The notes under the pieces: generated by a model
Told to the model about the DNA's origin: nothing
The model's input: the letters and a program-made list of their open reading frames with translations, nothing else
Database searches by the model: none
Shown: positions 42,918-50,588 of the stretch, in pieces
Numbering within the stretch: the first letter of the stretch is position 1
Layout: every line of letters starts with the position of its first letter
Translations under genes and position numbers: made by a program
Source of the DNA: CBFDCQ01 sp965603355
GTDB taxonomy: Bacteria; Hydrogenedentota; CAZGCA01; CBFDCQ01
Assembly (NCBI GenBank): GCA_965603355.1
Contig: CBFDCQ010000001.1
Location: 1-64,000 of the forward strand
DNA length: 64,000 nt
Direction: 5' to 3'

Positions 42918-42946
42918 TTGACAGCCAACGCCACCGCGCCTACAAT
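42918..42946 (+). promoter_or_regulatory. Promoter of the NTF2-like lipoprotein gene
   Basis: TTGACA (42918-42923), 17-nt spacer, TACAAT (42941-42946). The predicted transcript start is near 42953, the first base pair of a strong hairpin. Confidence 0.72.
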
Positions 42947-42953
42947 AACTCAA

Positions 42954-42982
42954 GACCTGCCCGTGGTGGTCGCGGGCAGGTC
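42954..42982 (+). promoter_or_regulatory. 5' leader hairpin with 10-bp perfect stem
   Basis: GACCTGCCCG (42954-42963) pairs with CGGGCAGGTC (42973-42982) around a 9-nt loop. It is placed at the very 5' end of the predicted mRNA, about 78 nt before the start codon. No U-run follows, so it is not a terminator. It may protect the mRNA end or bind a factor. Confidence 0.6.
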
Positions 42983-43059
42983 CATAGGGGAAATCAGGGC
43001 TAACCAGGGTTGCGAGTATCGGGTTTTTCCAGGCATTGACAAGACGGGAGGATTGAACC

Positions 43060-43476
43060 ATGAGTAAACGTGAAATGAAGAAGCTACTGGCCGTTGTGAT
43101 GACTGTGACACTTCTTTGCGGTTGTGCCACGCTTCTGGGGGGTCCGTCTGATGAGGAGTCGATTCAGACCATGCTCAGCGATTGGAAAGCCGCGCTGGAA
43201 TCAGAGAATCTCGACGACATTATGGCGTTTTATTCCGAAGACTATAAGGATGAGCAAATCGAGAGCAAGGATGAGCTCCAAAATTTCATAGGTCGTGCCA
43301 TCGACCAGGGCTACCTGGCGAGCGTCGACATATTCATAGAAGACGCGATTATCGAGGTAGACGGCGATACGGCGACGGCCGGACCGGTGCAGCTCGCAGT
43401 ATCCATGTCGGTCAAGTACCAACTCAAGAAGGAAGGGAAGAGCTGGCGTATCGTCGGCGCCGAGCAGGACTACTAG
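43060..43476 (+). CDS. Small lipoprotein with NTF2/SnoaL-like domain
   Basis: A 138-residue protein with lipobox LCGC (19-22). The remaining 115 residues have the cone-shaped NTF2-like pattern: a helix (SIQTMLSDWKAALESENLDD), the FYSEDY segment, then alternating strands ending in KEGKSWRIVGAEQ. Such domains bind small ligands or act as accessory folds; no catalytic residues stand out. GGGAGG precedes the ATG. The gene has its own promoter and a marked leader hairpin, and no obvious partner beside it. Confidence 0.8.
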   Translation: MSKREMKKLLAVVMTVTLLCGCATLLGGPSDEESIQTMLSDWKAALESENLDDIMAFYSEDYKDEQIESKDELQNFIGRAIDQGYLASVDIFIEDAIIEVDGDTATAGPVQLAVSMSVKYQLKKEGKSWRIVGAEQDY

Positions 43477-43526
43477 CTTCACCCGTGTTCCTACCGTGAT
43501 ATCTGCCCTTGGCATTACCGGCGTCC

Positions 43527-43556
43527 TTGAAGGACGGGGGCGGTTTAGCGTATAAT
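43527..43556 (+). promoter_or_regulatory. Promoter of the Bat operon
   Basis: TTGAAG (43527-43532), 18-nt spacer, perfect TATAAT (43551-43556). The transcript would begin near 43563. No other good promoter was seen until after the last Bat gene. Confidence 0.7.
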
Positions 43557-43636
43557 ATGTTGCAGCACATAGGATTGTGCTGGGAGTTGGCGAGTCGTAT
43601 CCGGCGTTAATTCGTTTGGGCCCGATAACATTGTTG

Positions 43637-44509
43637 ATGCATCTTCTTCTTCACCATAACCGTACCGGCTGTCCCTCGTTAGGCCGCCGGATGGTGCTTG
43701 CGAGCGTGTGGGTTGCCGCTCTGTCCATCACAACCGGCTTGTGTGAGGCTGCGCCGCGGTTGGACGTTCAGCTGCCTGCGCGCGATCCAATAATCGAGAG
43801 GTCTTTCCCGTTAAGAGTTATTGTGACGTGGGAAGGTAGCGCGGACGCTTACCGGTTCCTGCCGCTCCGACTGCCGGAAAGGGAAGATGTCACTGCCACG
43901 GATTCAGCGATGTCCTCCTCGACGAGCGGGCAGAGGAACCGTGTGCAGTATGTGGTACATCTCACCGCTGCCAGAAAGGGCGAGATGACCCTGGGCAGCG
44001 TCACCGTGCCGTACCGTGTTGCGGGTTCCGATGAGGGCCAATCGTTGCAGTCCGATTCCGTCACATTCAACGTGCGTGGCAACCCTCTGCCGATGCAGAT
44101 TCTCATGGGCGGTGTGTCGGCAGGGAGCGTCATCGGTCTGTTGCTGCTGTTGAGGAGCATCGCCGCGTCACGTCGCGAGCGGCGTAAAGAGCAGGAGTGG
44201 ATTGACGAGGATGAGCGCGAGAGGGATTCGCTCGAGAAGCTTGAGGAACTCAAATCGCTGCGAATAGCCGGCGATCTGGGCGAGTACCTGGTGGGTCTCG
44301 CGGATATCGCGTCGGGATGCGGTCGGCTGGTTTGCGAATCCGCCCGGTTCAAGGAACTTAAAGAGGTTGCCGAGAAGACCAAATTCAGCGGGTATCATCC
44401 GAGCGTCGAGGAGCTCGATTCGAGTTACAAGAGGGTGGAACGGTGGGTCAAGCGCAGTGCGGAACAGCCTGCAAGAGATGCAGGACCCATTTCAGCAACG
44501 AACGGTTGA
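43637..44509 (+). CDS. BatD-like single-pass membrane protein, first Bat operon gene
   Basis: A protein of about 290 residues with a signal peptide, a periplasmic beta domain of about 120 residues beginning PRLDVQLPARDPIIERSFPL, one membrane helix (MGGVSAGSVIGLLLLL) and an acidic, coiled-coil cytoplasmic tail. The beta domain resembles the N-terminal module of BatD, but the gene is much shorter than BatD. The start is uncertain: ATG 43637, GTG 43577 and ATG 43691 are all possible and none has a good ribosome site. I favour 43637 or 43691 because they leave a proper signal sequence. It lies 12 nt before moxR. Confidence 0.7.
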   Translation: MHLLLHHNRTGCPSLGRRMVLASVWVAALSITTGLCEAAPRLDVQLPARDPIIERSFPLRVIVTWEGSADAYRFLPLRLPEREDVTATDSAMSSSTSGQRNRVQYVVHLTAARKGEMTLGSVTVPYRVAGSDEGQSLQSDSVTFNVRGNPLPMQILMGGVSAGSVIGLLLLLRSIAASRRERRKEQEWIDEDERERDSLEKLEELKSLRIAGDLGEYLVGLADIASGCGRLVCESARFKELKEVAEKTKFSGYHPSVEELDSSYKRVERWVKRSAEQPARDAGPISATNG

Positions 44510-44521
44510 GGAGATAGCGCC

Positions 44522-45508
44522 ATGGCTTTTGACGTTAGAGAGATAACGGAACGCGTGCGGGAACAGAGCCGGTTCGTCAAGGCGATTACCGATGAGATCG
44601 GCAAGGTTATAGTCGGCCAGAAGTACATGATCGAGCGGTTGTTGATAGGTCTTCTCGCCGACGGACACGTTCTGGTGGAAGGCGTGCCGGGACTTGCCAA
44701 GACCACGGCGGTCAGGTGTCTGGCGGATGCGGTCAAGCTGAAGTTCCAGCGCCTGCAGTTCACCCCGGACCTTCTTCCGGCGGACCTGATCGGGACGCTG
44801 ATCTACAATCCTAAGACCGGCGAGTTTACCACTCGTAAGGGCCCGCTCTTCGCCAACATAATCTTAGCGGACGAGATCAATCGCGCGCCCGCCAAGGTCC
44901 AGAGCGCGCTGCTCGAGGCAATGCAGGAAAGACAGGTGACCATCGGCGAGAACACGTTCCCGCTGGACGAGCCGTTTCTCGTCATGGCCACGCAGAACCC
45001 CATCGAGCAGGAGGGTACGTATCCGCTGCCGGAAGCGCAGGTCGACCGGTTCATGCTGAAGCTGCGAATCACTTATCCGAACAAGCAGGAAGAACGTCAG
45101 ATAATGGAGCGGATAGAGGTTGGGCGGAAGTTCACACTCGAGCCGGTCATCTCGCCCGAAGACATAGTCCAGGCCCGCAACATCGTCAATGAGGTCTACA
45201 TCGACGACAAGATCAAGGATTACATTGTGGACATCGTCCTGGCTACGCGCGAGCCGAAGGAGTACGGGTTGGACCTGGAACACCTTATCGAGTACGGTGC
45301 ATCGCCGCGCGCTTCGATCTACCTCAAACAGACAGCGCGCGCGTACGCTTTTCTTCAAGGACGAGGGTACGTGAGCCCGCAGGATGTGAAGTCCGTCGGG
45401 ATGGATGTCCTGCGCCACCGTATCATCATCACCTACGAGGCGGAAGCGGAAGAGATGACAAGTGAGGACATAGTGCGGCGCGTTTTCGACGGGGTGGAAG
45501 TACCTTGA
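44522..45508 (+). CDS. moxR: MoxR family AAA+ ATPase
   Basis: A 328-residue AAA+ protein with Walker A GVPGLAKT (54-61), Walker B ILADEINRAP and sensor MATQNPIEQEGTYPLPEAQ, all diagnostic of MoxR. MoxR ATPases work with VWA-domain proteins as chaperone pairs, here the DUF58 and Bat proteins that follow. GAGGAG stands before the ATG. Its stop overlaps the DUF58 gene start (TTGA). Confidence 0.95.
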   Translation: MAFDVREITERVREQSRFVKAITDEIGKVIVGQKYMIERLLIGLLADGHVLVEGVPGLAKTTAVRCLADAVKLKFQRLQFTPDLLPADLIGTLIYNPKTGEFTTRKGPLFANIILADEINRAPAKVQSALLEAMQERQVTIGENTFPLDEPFLVMATQNPIEQEGTYPLPEAQVDRFMLKLRITYPNKQEERQIMERIEVGRKFTLEPVISPEDIVQARNIVNEVYIDDKIKDYIVDIVLATREPKEYGLDLEHLIEYGASPRASIYLKQTARAYAFLQGRGYVSPQDVKSVGMDVLRHRIIITYEAEAEEMTSEDIVRRVFDGVEVP

Positions 45509-46383
45509 TATCAAGAGAGCTGCTAAGAACAGTACGTAGAATACAGATCCGGACGAGCCGGCTTGTGAACGACGTTCTCGCGGGCCAGTACGAGAGCGTG
45601 TTCAAGGGCAGGGGTATGGAGTTCAAGGAGGTGCGCGAGTACCAGCCGGGCGACGAAATCCGGTTCATTGACTGGAACGTCACGGCGAGGATGGACCGCC
45701 CGTACGTGAAGCTCTTCGCGGAAGAGCGCGAGCTGACCGTGATGCTCGTGGTTGACATGAGCGGGTCCGGCATGTTCGGCACGGGCGACAAACTGAAGAA
45801 CGAACTGGCTGCAGAACTGTGCGCGGTGCTGGCTTTTTCCGCCATCAAGAACAACGACAAGGTCGGACTCATAATGTTCACGGACGAGGTCGAGAAATAT
45901 GTGCCGCCCAAGAAGGGCAGGACAAACGTGCTGCGGGTCGTGCGCGAAGTGTTGTATTTCAAGCCGCGCGGCACCGGCACCAACATACCTGCGGCGCTGG
46001 AGTTTCTCGACAGGGTAACGACACGACGGTGCGTGCTGTTCCTGGTTTCGGACTTCATGGCGGCAGGGTACGAACACGCGATGCGGATCGCTAACAAACG
46101 GCACGATCTTATCGGGGTCACCATTAACGATCCTCGAGAGAGGGAACTGCCGGATGTCGGCATGATCGAACTGAGAGACGCGGAAACCGGCCAGTACGTG
46201 TTTGTGGACACTCACGACCGGCGCGTACGTCAGGAGTACCGCAGCAAGAACCTGAAGCGCATCGCAGAGCGCAATGGACTGTTCCGGTCAACGAGCGTGG
46301 ATGTGATTGACGTGTTCACGGACAAGCCGTATGGAGAGGCGCTCTACAAGTTCTTCAGGATGCGCGAACGGCGGCTGGCGTGA
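45505..46383 (+). CDS. DUF58 protein with VWA-like metal site
   Basis: A 292-residue protein. The DUF58 hallmark is GRGMEFKEVREYQPGDEIRF (36-55), followed by a VWA fold whose MIDAS motif is D84-M-S-G-S88. No membrane segment is visible, so it should be cytoplasmic and act with MoxR. The start is TTG, overlapping the moxR stop. It is the third gene of the Bat operon; the next gene follows after a repeat-bearing gap of about 150 nt. Confidence 0.92.
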   Translation: MISRELLRTVRRIQIRTSRLVNDVLAGQYESVFKGRGMEFKEVREYQPGDEIRFIDWNVTARMDRPYVKLFAEERELTVMLVVDMSGSGMFGTGDKLKNELAAELCAVLAFSAIKNNDKVGLIMFTDEVEKYVPPKKGRTNVLRVVREVLYFKPRGTGTNIPAALEFLDRVTTRRCVLFLVSDFMAAGYEHAMRIANKRHDLIGVTINDPRERELPDVGMIELRDAETGQYVFVDTHDRRVRQEYRSKNLKRIAERNGLFRSTSVDVIDVFTDKPYGEALYKFFRMRERRLA

Positions 46384-46421
46384 CTCGGTATGCAGTAGAC
46401 CGTAGACGGAATGCGGGAGAG

Positions 46422-46530
46422 GTAGGCCGGGCATCCTGCCCGGCGTTGCAGGTGAGCAAGAACCACTGTGTTGGGTGTCAATCGATCAAGACCAATGGAA
46501 TCTAGGGCGCGGCAAACAGCGCCCCTACGG
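46422..46530. repeat. Two palindromic repeat units (cluster G) inside the Bat operon
   Basis: Unit 1 after GGTAG: GCCGGGCA (46426-46433), TCC, TGCCCGGC (46437-46444). Unit 2: GGGCGC (46505-46510), 8-nt loop, GCGCCC (46519-46524), CTAC. Unit 2 is the reverse-oriented relative of the first unit in cluster E. Confidence 0.85.
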
Positions 46531-46536
46531 ATTACG

Positions 46537-47559
46537 ATGTTGGACAAAAAACAGTTCGCTCTGATTCTCGGATCTTGCGCGGTGTTCCTGACCGCTTTCT
46601 GTTGGATTCAATCGTCATCCTCCAGCCAACCCGTGCGGAACGGGGCGGAAGAGGCAGCACCGATAAAGGTGACGGCTCAGCTCGACAGGAACGTCATCAC
46701 TATCGGCGACAAGATCAAGTACGAGCTGATTGTCGAAGCACAGCCGGACGTCGAGTATAGCTTTCCGGAGTTCGGCAGTAACCTCGGCGGCTTGGCAGTC
46801 AAAGATTTCGGGCACACGCCGGAACGAAGAGAGCGCGACGGAACCGTCCTGGCAAGCAGGTGGTACGTTTTGGACACCTACGTCACCGGCACTTACGAGA
46901 TTCCTCCGGCGCCGTTCCGATACAAGCTGGAAGGCCAGGATACGGAACAGACCATCTACGCGCCCCAGCTCTCGGTGCTCGTGGAGAGCCTCCTCGAAAA
47001 GGAGGTAGATGCTACGGATATCCGCGACATAAAAGGCCCGGTGGAGTTGCCTGCTGACCGCACCAAGATCTACATTGCGGTCGGCTCAGTCCTCGCCGCC
47101 GTGATGGTTGGTCTCGTTACTATATTCCTGCTGAAACGGCGCCGGCGGCGTATAGAGATCGAGTCGGTCGAGATGCCGTGGGAGACCGCTTTGAGGCAGC
47201 TTGACGCGCTCAGGTCGTTCGATCCCCTGAAAGAGGGTCGTATCGAGGAGTTTTACGTTAGCCTTTCCGGCATAGTCAGACACTACCTGGAAAGGCGGTT
47301 CGGGCTCAGAGCGCCTGAGATGACCACGGAGGAGTTCCTTGACCTGATGTCGCGCGACGGTACCCTCGCGGGTGAGCATAAGCAGCTCATGCAGGAGTTC
47401 CTGGCACACTGTGACCTCGTCAAATTCGCGCGTTACGGACCGTCGCGTAACGAGATAGAAGGAGCTTACGGGTCGGCAAGCCGTCTCGTCAAGGAGACGA
47501 TCCCTCAGGAGACCGAGGAGCCGACGAAACGGGCGGATGGGGCAGAGGGGGCAGAATGA
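46537..47559 (+). CDS. BatD-like membrane protein with beta domain and cytoplasmic helical tail
   Basis: A 340-residue protein: N-terminal signal or anchor (about 5-22), a periplasmic beta domain opening with IKVTAQLDRNVITIGDKIKY (the BatD start pattern), one membrane helix (about 170-190) followed by KRRRRR, and a helical cytoplasmic domain ending in FARYGPSRNEIEGAYGSA. The overall plan matches proteins annotated near MoxR/DUF58 loci. The ATG at 46537 is chosen because longer readings run back through a palindromic repeat. It overlaps batA by 4 nt (ATGA). Confidence 0.78.
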   Translation: MLDKKQFALILGSCAVFLTAFCWIQSSSSSQPVRNGAEEAAPIKVTAQLDRNVITIGDKIKYELIVEAQPDVEYSFPEFGSNLGGLAVKDFGHTPERRERDGTVLASRWYVLDTYVTGTYEIPPAPFRYKLEGQDTEQTIYAPQLSVLVESLLEKEVDATDIRDIKGPVELPADRTKIYIAVGSVLAAVMVGLVTIFLLKRRRRRIEIESVEMPWETALRQLDALRSFDPLKEGRIEEFYVSLSGIVRHYLERRFGLRAPEMTTEEFLDLMSRDGTLAGEHKQLMQEFLAHCDLVKFARYGPSRNEIEGAYGSASRLVKETIPQETEEPTKRADGAEGAE

Positions 47560-48554
47560 CTTTCAGAGACCCGATATTCCTCTTGCTCCTGCTCACGGTG
47601 CCGGTGATCCTGGCAGGCCATTTTCTGCGCAGGTCGCGCGGGCACGTGCGGTTCTCATCCGTACGAGTGTTGCGGCAGATCAGGCAGCCGGCGTCCGTCA
47701 AGGCGCGGCGATTCATACCGGTATTCGCAGCGGCCGCCGTGGCCCTTTTTTCGCTCGCTCTCGCAAGACCGCAGAAGGGGATCGAGTACACGTCCATAAC
47801 CACCGAGGGGATAGATATCGAGCTGGTAGTAGATGTTTCCGGCAGTATGCTCGCGCTCGACTTTGAGATCGACGGGGAGCGCAGAGACAGGCTTTACGTG
47901 GCGAAGGAGGTGCTGAAGGATTTCGTTCAGGGACGCATCGGTGACCGGATAGGCCTGGTAGTTTTCGCCGGACTCCCGTACACGCAATGCCCGCTGACGC
48001 TGGATTATGATGTGCTTGTCTCTCTGCTGGACCGCGCACAGATCGGTATGGTGCAGGACGGGACCGCTATCGGGTCAGCCATAGGAACCGGCGTAATGAG
48101 GCTCAAGGACTCGCAGGCCACGAGCCGCGTCATAATCCTGCTCACCGACGGCATCAACAACAAGGGAAAAGTTAGCCCGGACACCGCCGCGAATCTCGCG
48201 AAGGAGTTGGGCATAAAAGTCTATGCAGTCGGTGTAGGCAGTAGGGGACTTGTTCCTTACCCCTGGAGGAAGGACGTTTTCGGCAACATCATCTATCGCA
48301 ACAGGGAACTGCCTGTTGATGACGAAGGGCTCACGCGTGTTGCCGAGACGACCGGAGGAAAGTACTGGCGGGCAACCGATTCAGAGGCTTTGAGAGAAAT
48401 CTACGCTGAAATAGACAAGTTGGAGAAAACCGAGGCTAAGATCGACAAGTACGCGGAATATGACGAGATGTTCTCGTACTTCGCGGTGCCGGGATTAGTT
48501 TTACTCGTTCTCGGCGCACTGCTCGAGAACACCAGGTTTGCTCGGATACCATAA
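47556..48554 (+). CDS. batA: BatA: membrane-anchored VWA protein
   Basis: A 332-residue protein with two N-terminal helices (about 3-22 and 54-71), a VWA domain whose MIDAS is D93-V-S-G-S97, and a C-terminal helix (about 306-325). It is the usual BatA plan. Bat proteins were linked to aerotolerance in Bacteroides and to virulence in other bacteria; their biochemical role is unsettled, though they pair with MoxR ATPases. It overlaps the preceding BatD-like gene and is followed 4 nt later by batB. Confidence 0.92.
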   Translation: MTFRDPIFLLLLLTVPVILAGHFLRRSRGHVRFSSVRVLRQIRQPASVKARRFIPVFAAAAVALFSLALARPQKGIEYTSITTEGIDIELVVDVSGSMLALDFEIDGERRDRLYVAKEVLKDFVQGRIGDRIGLVVFAGLPYTQCPLTLDYDVLVSLLDRAQIGMVQDGTAIGSAIGTGVMRLKDSQATSRVIILLTDGINNKGKVSPDTAANLAKELGIKVYAVGVGSRGLVPYPWRKDVFGNIIYRNRELPVDDEGLTRVAETTGGKYWRATDSEALREIYAEIDKLEKTEAKIDKYAEYDEMFSYFAVPGLVLLVLGALLENTRFARIP

Positions 48555-48558
48555 AGCA

Positions 48559-49599
48559 ATGGAGATCACGTACGGTAACCTCAATTTCCTTTATCTGCTT
48601 TTCGCCGTAGCGGCTGTCGGCGCTCTGCTGCTCTGGTCCTTCATGCACAGACGCAGGCTCCTGGAGCGATTTACGGGCGAGGCGCTGGTCGGGAAGCTCG
48701 CGGTGGGGACCGACCCGCGCGGCTACAAGGTGAATGCTGTACTCCTTCTGGCGGGTATGACGTTTATTATATTGAGCCTGGTGGAGCCGAAATGGGGTTA
48801 CCATATCGAACAAGTTCAGAGGCACGGTGTCGACATAGTGGTTGCCGTCGATACATCAAAGAGTATGCTGGCGGAAGACGTCAAGCCGAACAGGCTGGCT
48901 TATGCCAAGCGCGAGATCGAGGATCTTCTGAAGGTAATGCAAGGCGACAGAATAGCTATCGTCGCGTTCGCGGGGACGGCGTTCGCACAATGTCCGCTCA
49001 CGCTCGATTACGCTTTTGCGCGGATGGTTCTCAACGACATCGACACCAGGTCCATTCCGCAGGGAGGCACTGCACTTGCAGAAGCGATACAGAAGTCGCT
49101 GGAGGCGTTTCAGGACCCTCTCAAGAAGCACAAGGCTATCATAGTCCTCACGGACGGGGAGGACCACGAGGGATGGGTCGACACGGCGGCCCTGTTTGCC
49201 AAAGATGCGGGGGTGAACGTATATGTCGTAGGTATAGGCGAGCCTGAAGGTTCGCTTGTCCCTGTGCAGGACGAATCCGGTGCCCGGACGTATATCAAGG
49301 ACGAGGGCGAACCGGTGCTCTCCAAGCTGAACGAGGAAATGCTTCACGAGATCGCCTTCGCGACCGGCGGGGCGTACGTTCACGGAGGAGGAGCGCGTTC
49401 CGCACTCCAGGACATATATGAGGAGTGGATTGTAGGGATGGAGAAGAAGGAACTGGCCAGCGGTGAGGTAAAGCGGTACGACAACCGTTATCAGATCCCT
49501 CTGGCGGCCGGTACCGTGCTTTTACTGTTGCAGCAGGGTTTTCTCGCAAGCCTGATAGAGGCAGGACGAAGGTCGCTGCGGTTGAAAAGAGCGGCGTAA
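48559..49599 (+). CDS. batB: BatB: membrane-anchored VWA protein
   Basis: A 346-residue protein with the same layout as BatA: helices at about 9-28 and 57-75, VWA MIDAS D98-T-S-K-S102 and a C-terminal helix near 315-332. The two are clearly paralogues and probably form a heteromer in the inner membrane. The ATG at 48559 is 4 nt after the batA stop; an earlier GTG or ATG would overlap batA. Next is the TPR protein BatC. Confidence 0.92.
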   Translation: MEITYGNLNFLYLLFAVAAVGALLLWSFMHRRRLLERFTGEALVGKLAVGTDPRGYKVNAVLLLAGMTFIILSLVEPKWGYHIEQVQRHGVDIVVAVDTSKSMLAEDVKPNRLAYAKREIEDLLKVMQGDRIAIVAFAGTAFAQCPLTLDYAFARMVLNDIDTRSIPQGGTALAEAIQKSLEAFQDPLKKHKAIIVLTDGEDHEGWVDTAALFAKDAGVNVYVVGIGEPEGSLVPVQDESGARTYIKDEGEPVLSKLNEEMLHEIAFATGGAYVHGGGARSALQDIYEEWIVGMEKKELASGEVKRYDNRYQIPLAAGTVLLLLQQGFLASLIEAGRRSLRLKRAA

Positions 49600-49616
49600 C
49601 GAGGAGTTGGCAGGTT

Positions 49617-50522
49617 TTGGCTGGGAATCACCATAGCAGGGTGTTGAATAGAAGGTGTTGGGCGGCGTGTATCGGCGCGATTGCGCTCCTGCACGCTGCG
49701 ACGTGTGTCGGGGAATCTCTGCGCGCCAAGATCCACGAAGGCAATGCCCTCTATCATGAGGGGCTCTATGACGACGCGCTTGAAGTGTATACCGACGCGC
49801 AGATTGATGCGCCGGAATCGCCTGAGCTGCACTTCAACATAGGCAACGTGGGTTATCGTAAGGAAGATCATGAAAATGCAATAGAAACGTACGGGAAATC
49901 GTTCAATACTGATGATATACATCTGGAATCCAGGGCAGACTACAATATCGGCAACGCCACGTACAGACTGGGCGAGAAGGCCGGCAACGACGTAGCGCTG
50001 TTGCGGGAGGCGGTTGAACATTATAGAAAAGCCATAGAACTTGACCCAACCGATGAGGATGCCAAGTTTAACTTTGAGTTTGTCGAGAAGAAGATTAAGG
50101 ACGAAATGAACAAGCAGAAGGAAGAACAGGAACAAGAGCAGGAGCAGGAGCAGGAGCAACAGCAGCAAGAAGAACAGCAACCGCAGGACGAACAACAAGA
50201 GGCAGACGAGTCCTCCGAGCAGGAGAGGCAAGAGCAGGCCAGCGAACAAGAGCAGGAGGGGAAACCTGAAGAGGAAGAGGAAGAGGAAGAGGAACAGCAA
50301 CAGGAACAAGGCGCCGAGCAAGAAGAGGGCGACCGATCCGAACCGGCGCCTCAGACCATTCCTGTGGCGCCTGGCCAGGAACAGGCCGGGCCTGCCCCGG
50401 AGGATGAGGGGCTTGCGGAACAGGAGATTTTTAGTATACTTCAGGGGGAGGAGAAGGCTGCACGGGAGCAGGCACCTGCTCTCATGGTGCCCTATACGGG
50501 GCGCGTTACAAAGGATTGGTGA
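49617..50522 (+). CDS. batC: BatC: TPR protein with long Glu/Gln low-complexity region
   Basis: A 301-residue protein: signal peptide, three tetratricopeptide repeats (about 35-155: GNALYHEGLYDDALEVYTDA, HFNIGNVGYRKEDHENAIE, ADYNIGNATYRLGEKAG), then about 75 residues almost wholly Glu and Gln, and a proline-rich tail. BatC proteins are secreted TPR scaffolds for the BatA/BatB pair. The start is TTG with GAGGAG 10 bases upstream; a GTG at 49641 is the alternative. The repeat DNA is prone to slippage, so length may vary between strains. Confidence 0.82.
   Translation: MAGNHHSRVLNRRCWAACIGAIALLHAATCVGESLRAKIHEGNALYHEGLYDDALEVYTDAQIDAPESPELHFNIGNVGYRKEDHENAIETYGKSFNTDDIHLESRADYNIGNATYRLGEKAGNDVALLREAVEHYRKAIELDPTDEDAKFNFEFVEKKIKDEMNKQKEEQEQEQEQEQEQQQQEEQQPQDEQQEADESSEQERQEQASEQEQEGKPEEEEEEEEEQQQEQGAEQEEGDRSEPAPQTIPVAPGQEQAGPAPEDEGLAEQEIFSILQGEEKAAREQAPALMVPYTGRVTKDW
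50117..50330 (+). repeat. Imperfect GARCAR hexanucleotide repeat in batC
   Basis: Runs of GAG/GAA/CAG/CAA codons, best seen around 50125-50175 and 50265-50315, coding the Glu/Gln tract. Purine bias on the plus strand is almost complete, leaving a leucine/phenylalanine-coding open frame on the other strand. Confidence 0.85.
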
Positions 50523-50588
50523 ATGAGGTGGCACCACGACGTCTGTAACGGGCGTCGGGGATAGTCGAAGAGAAGGTATCGCATACAT

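Noticed and set aside
49491..50588. 365-codon minus-strand frame with poly-leucine stretch looking like membrane helices
   Set aside because: It is the complement of the Glu/Gln codon repeat of batC; the plus-strand TPR protein in the Bat operon explains it.
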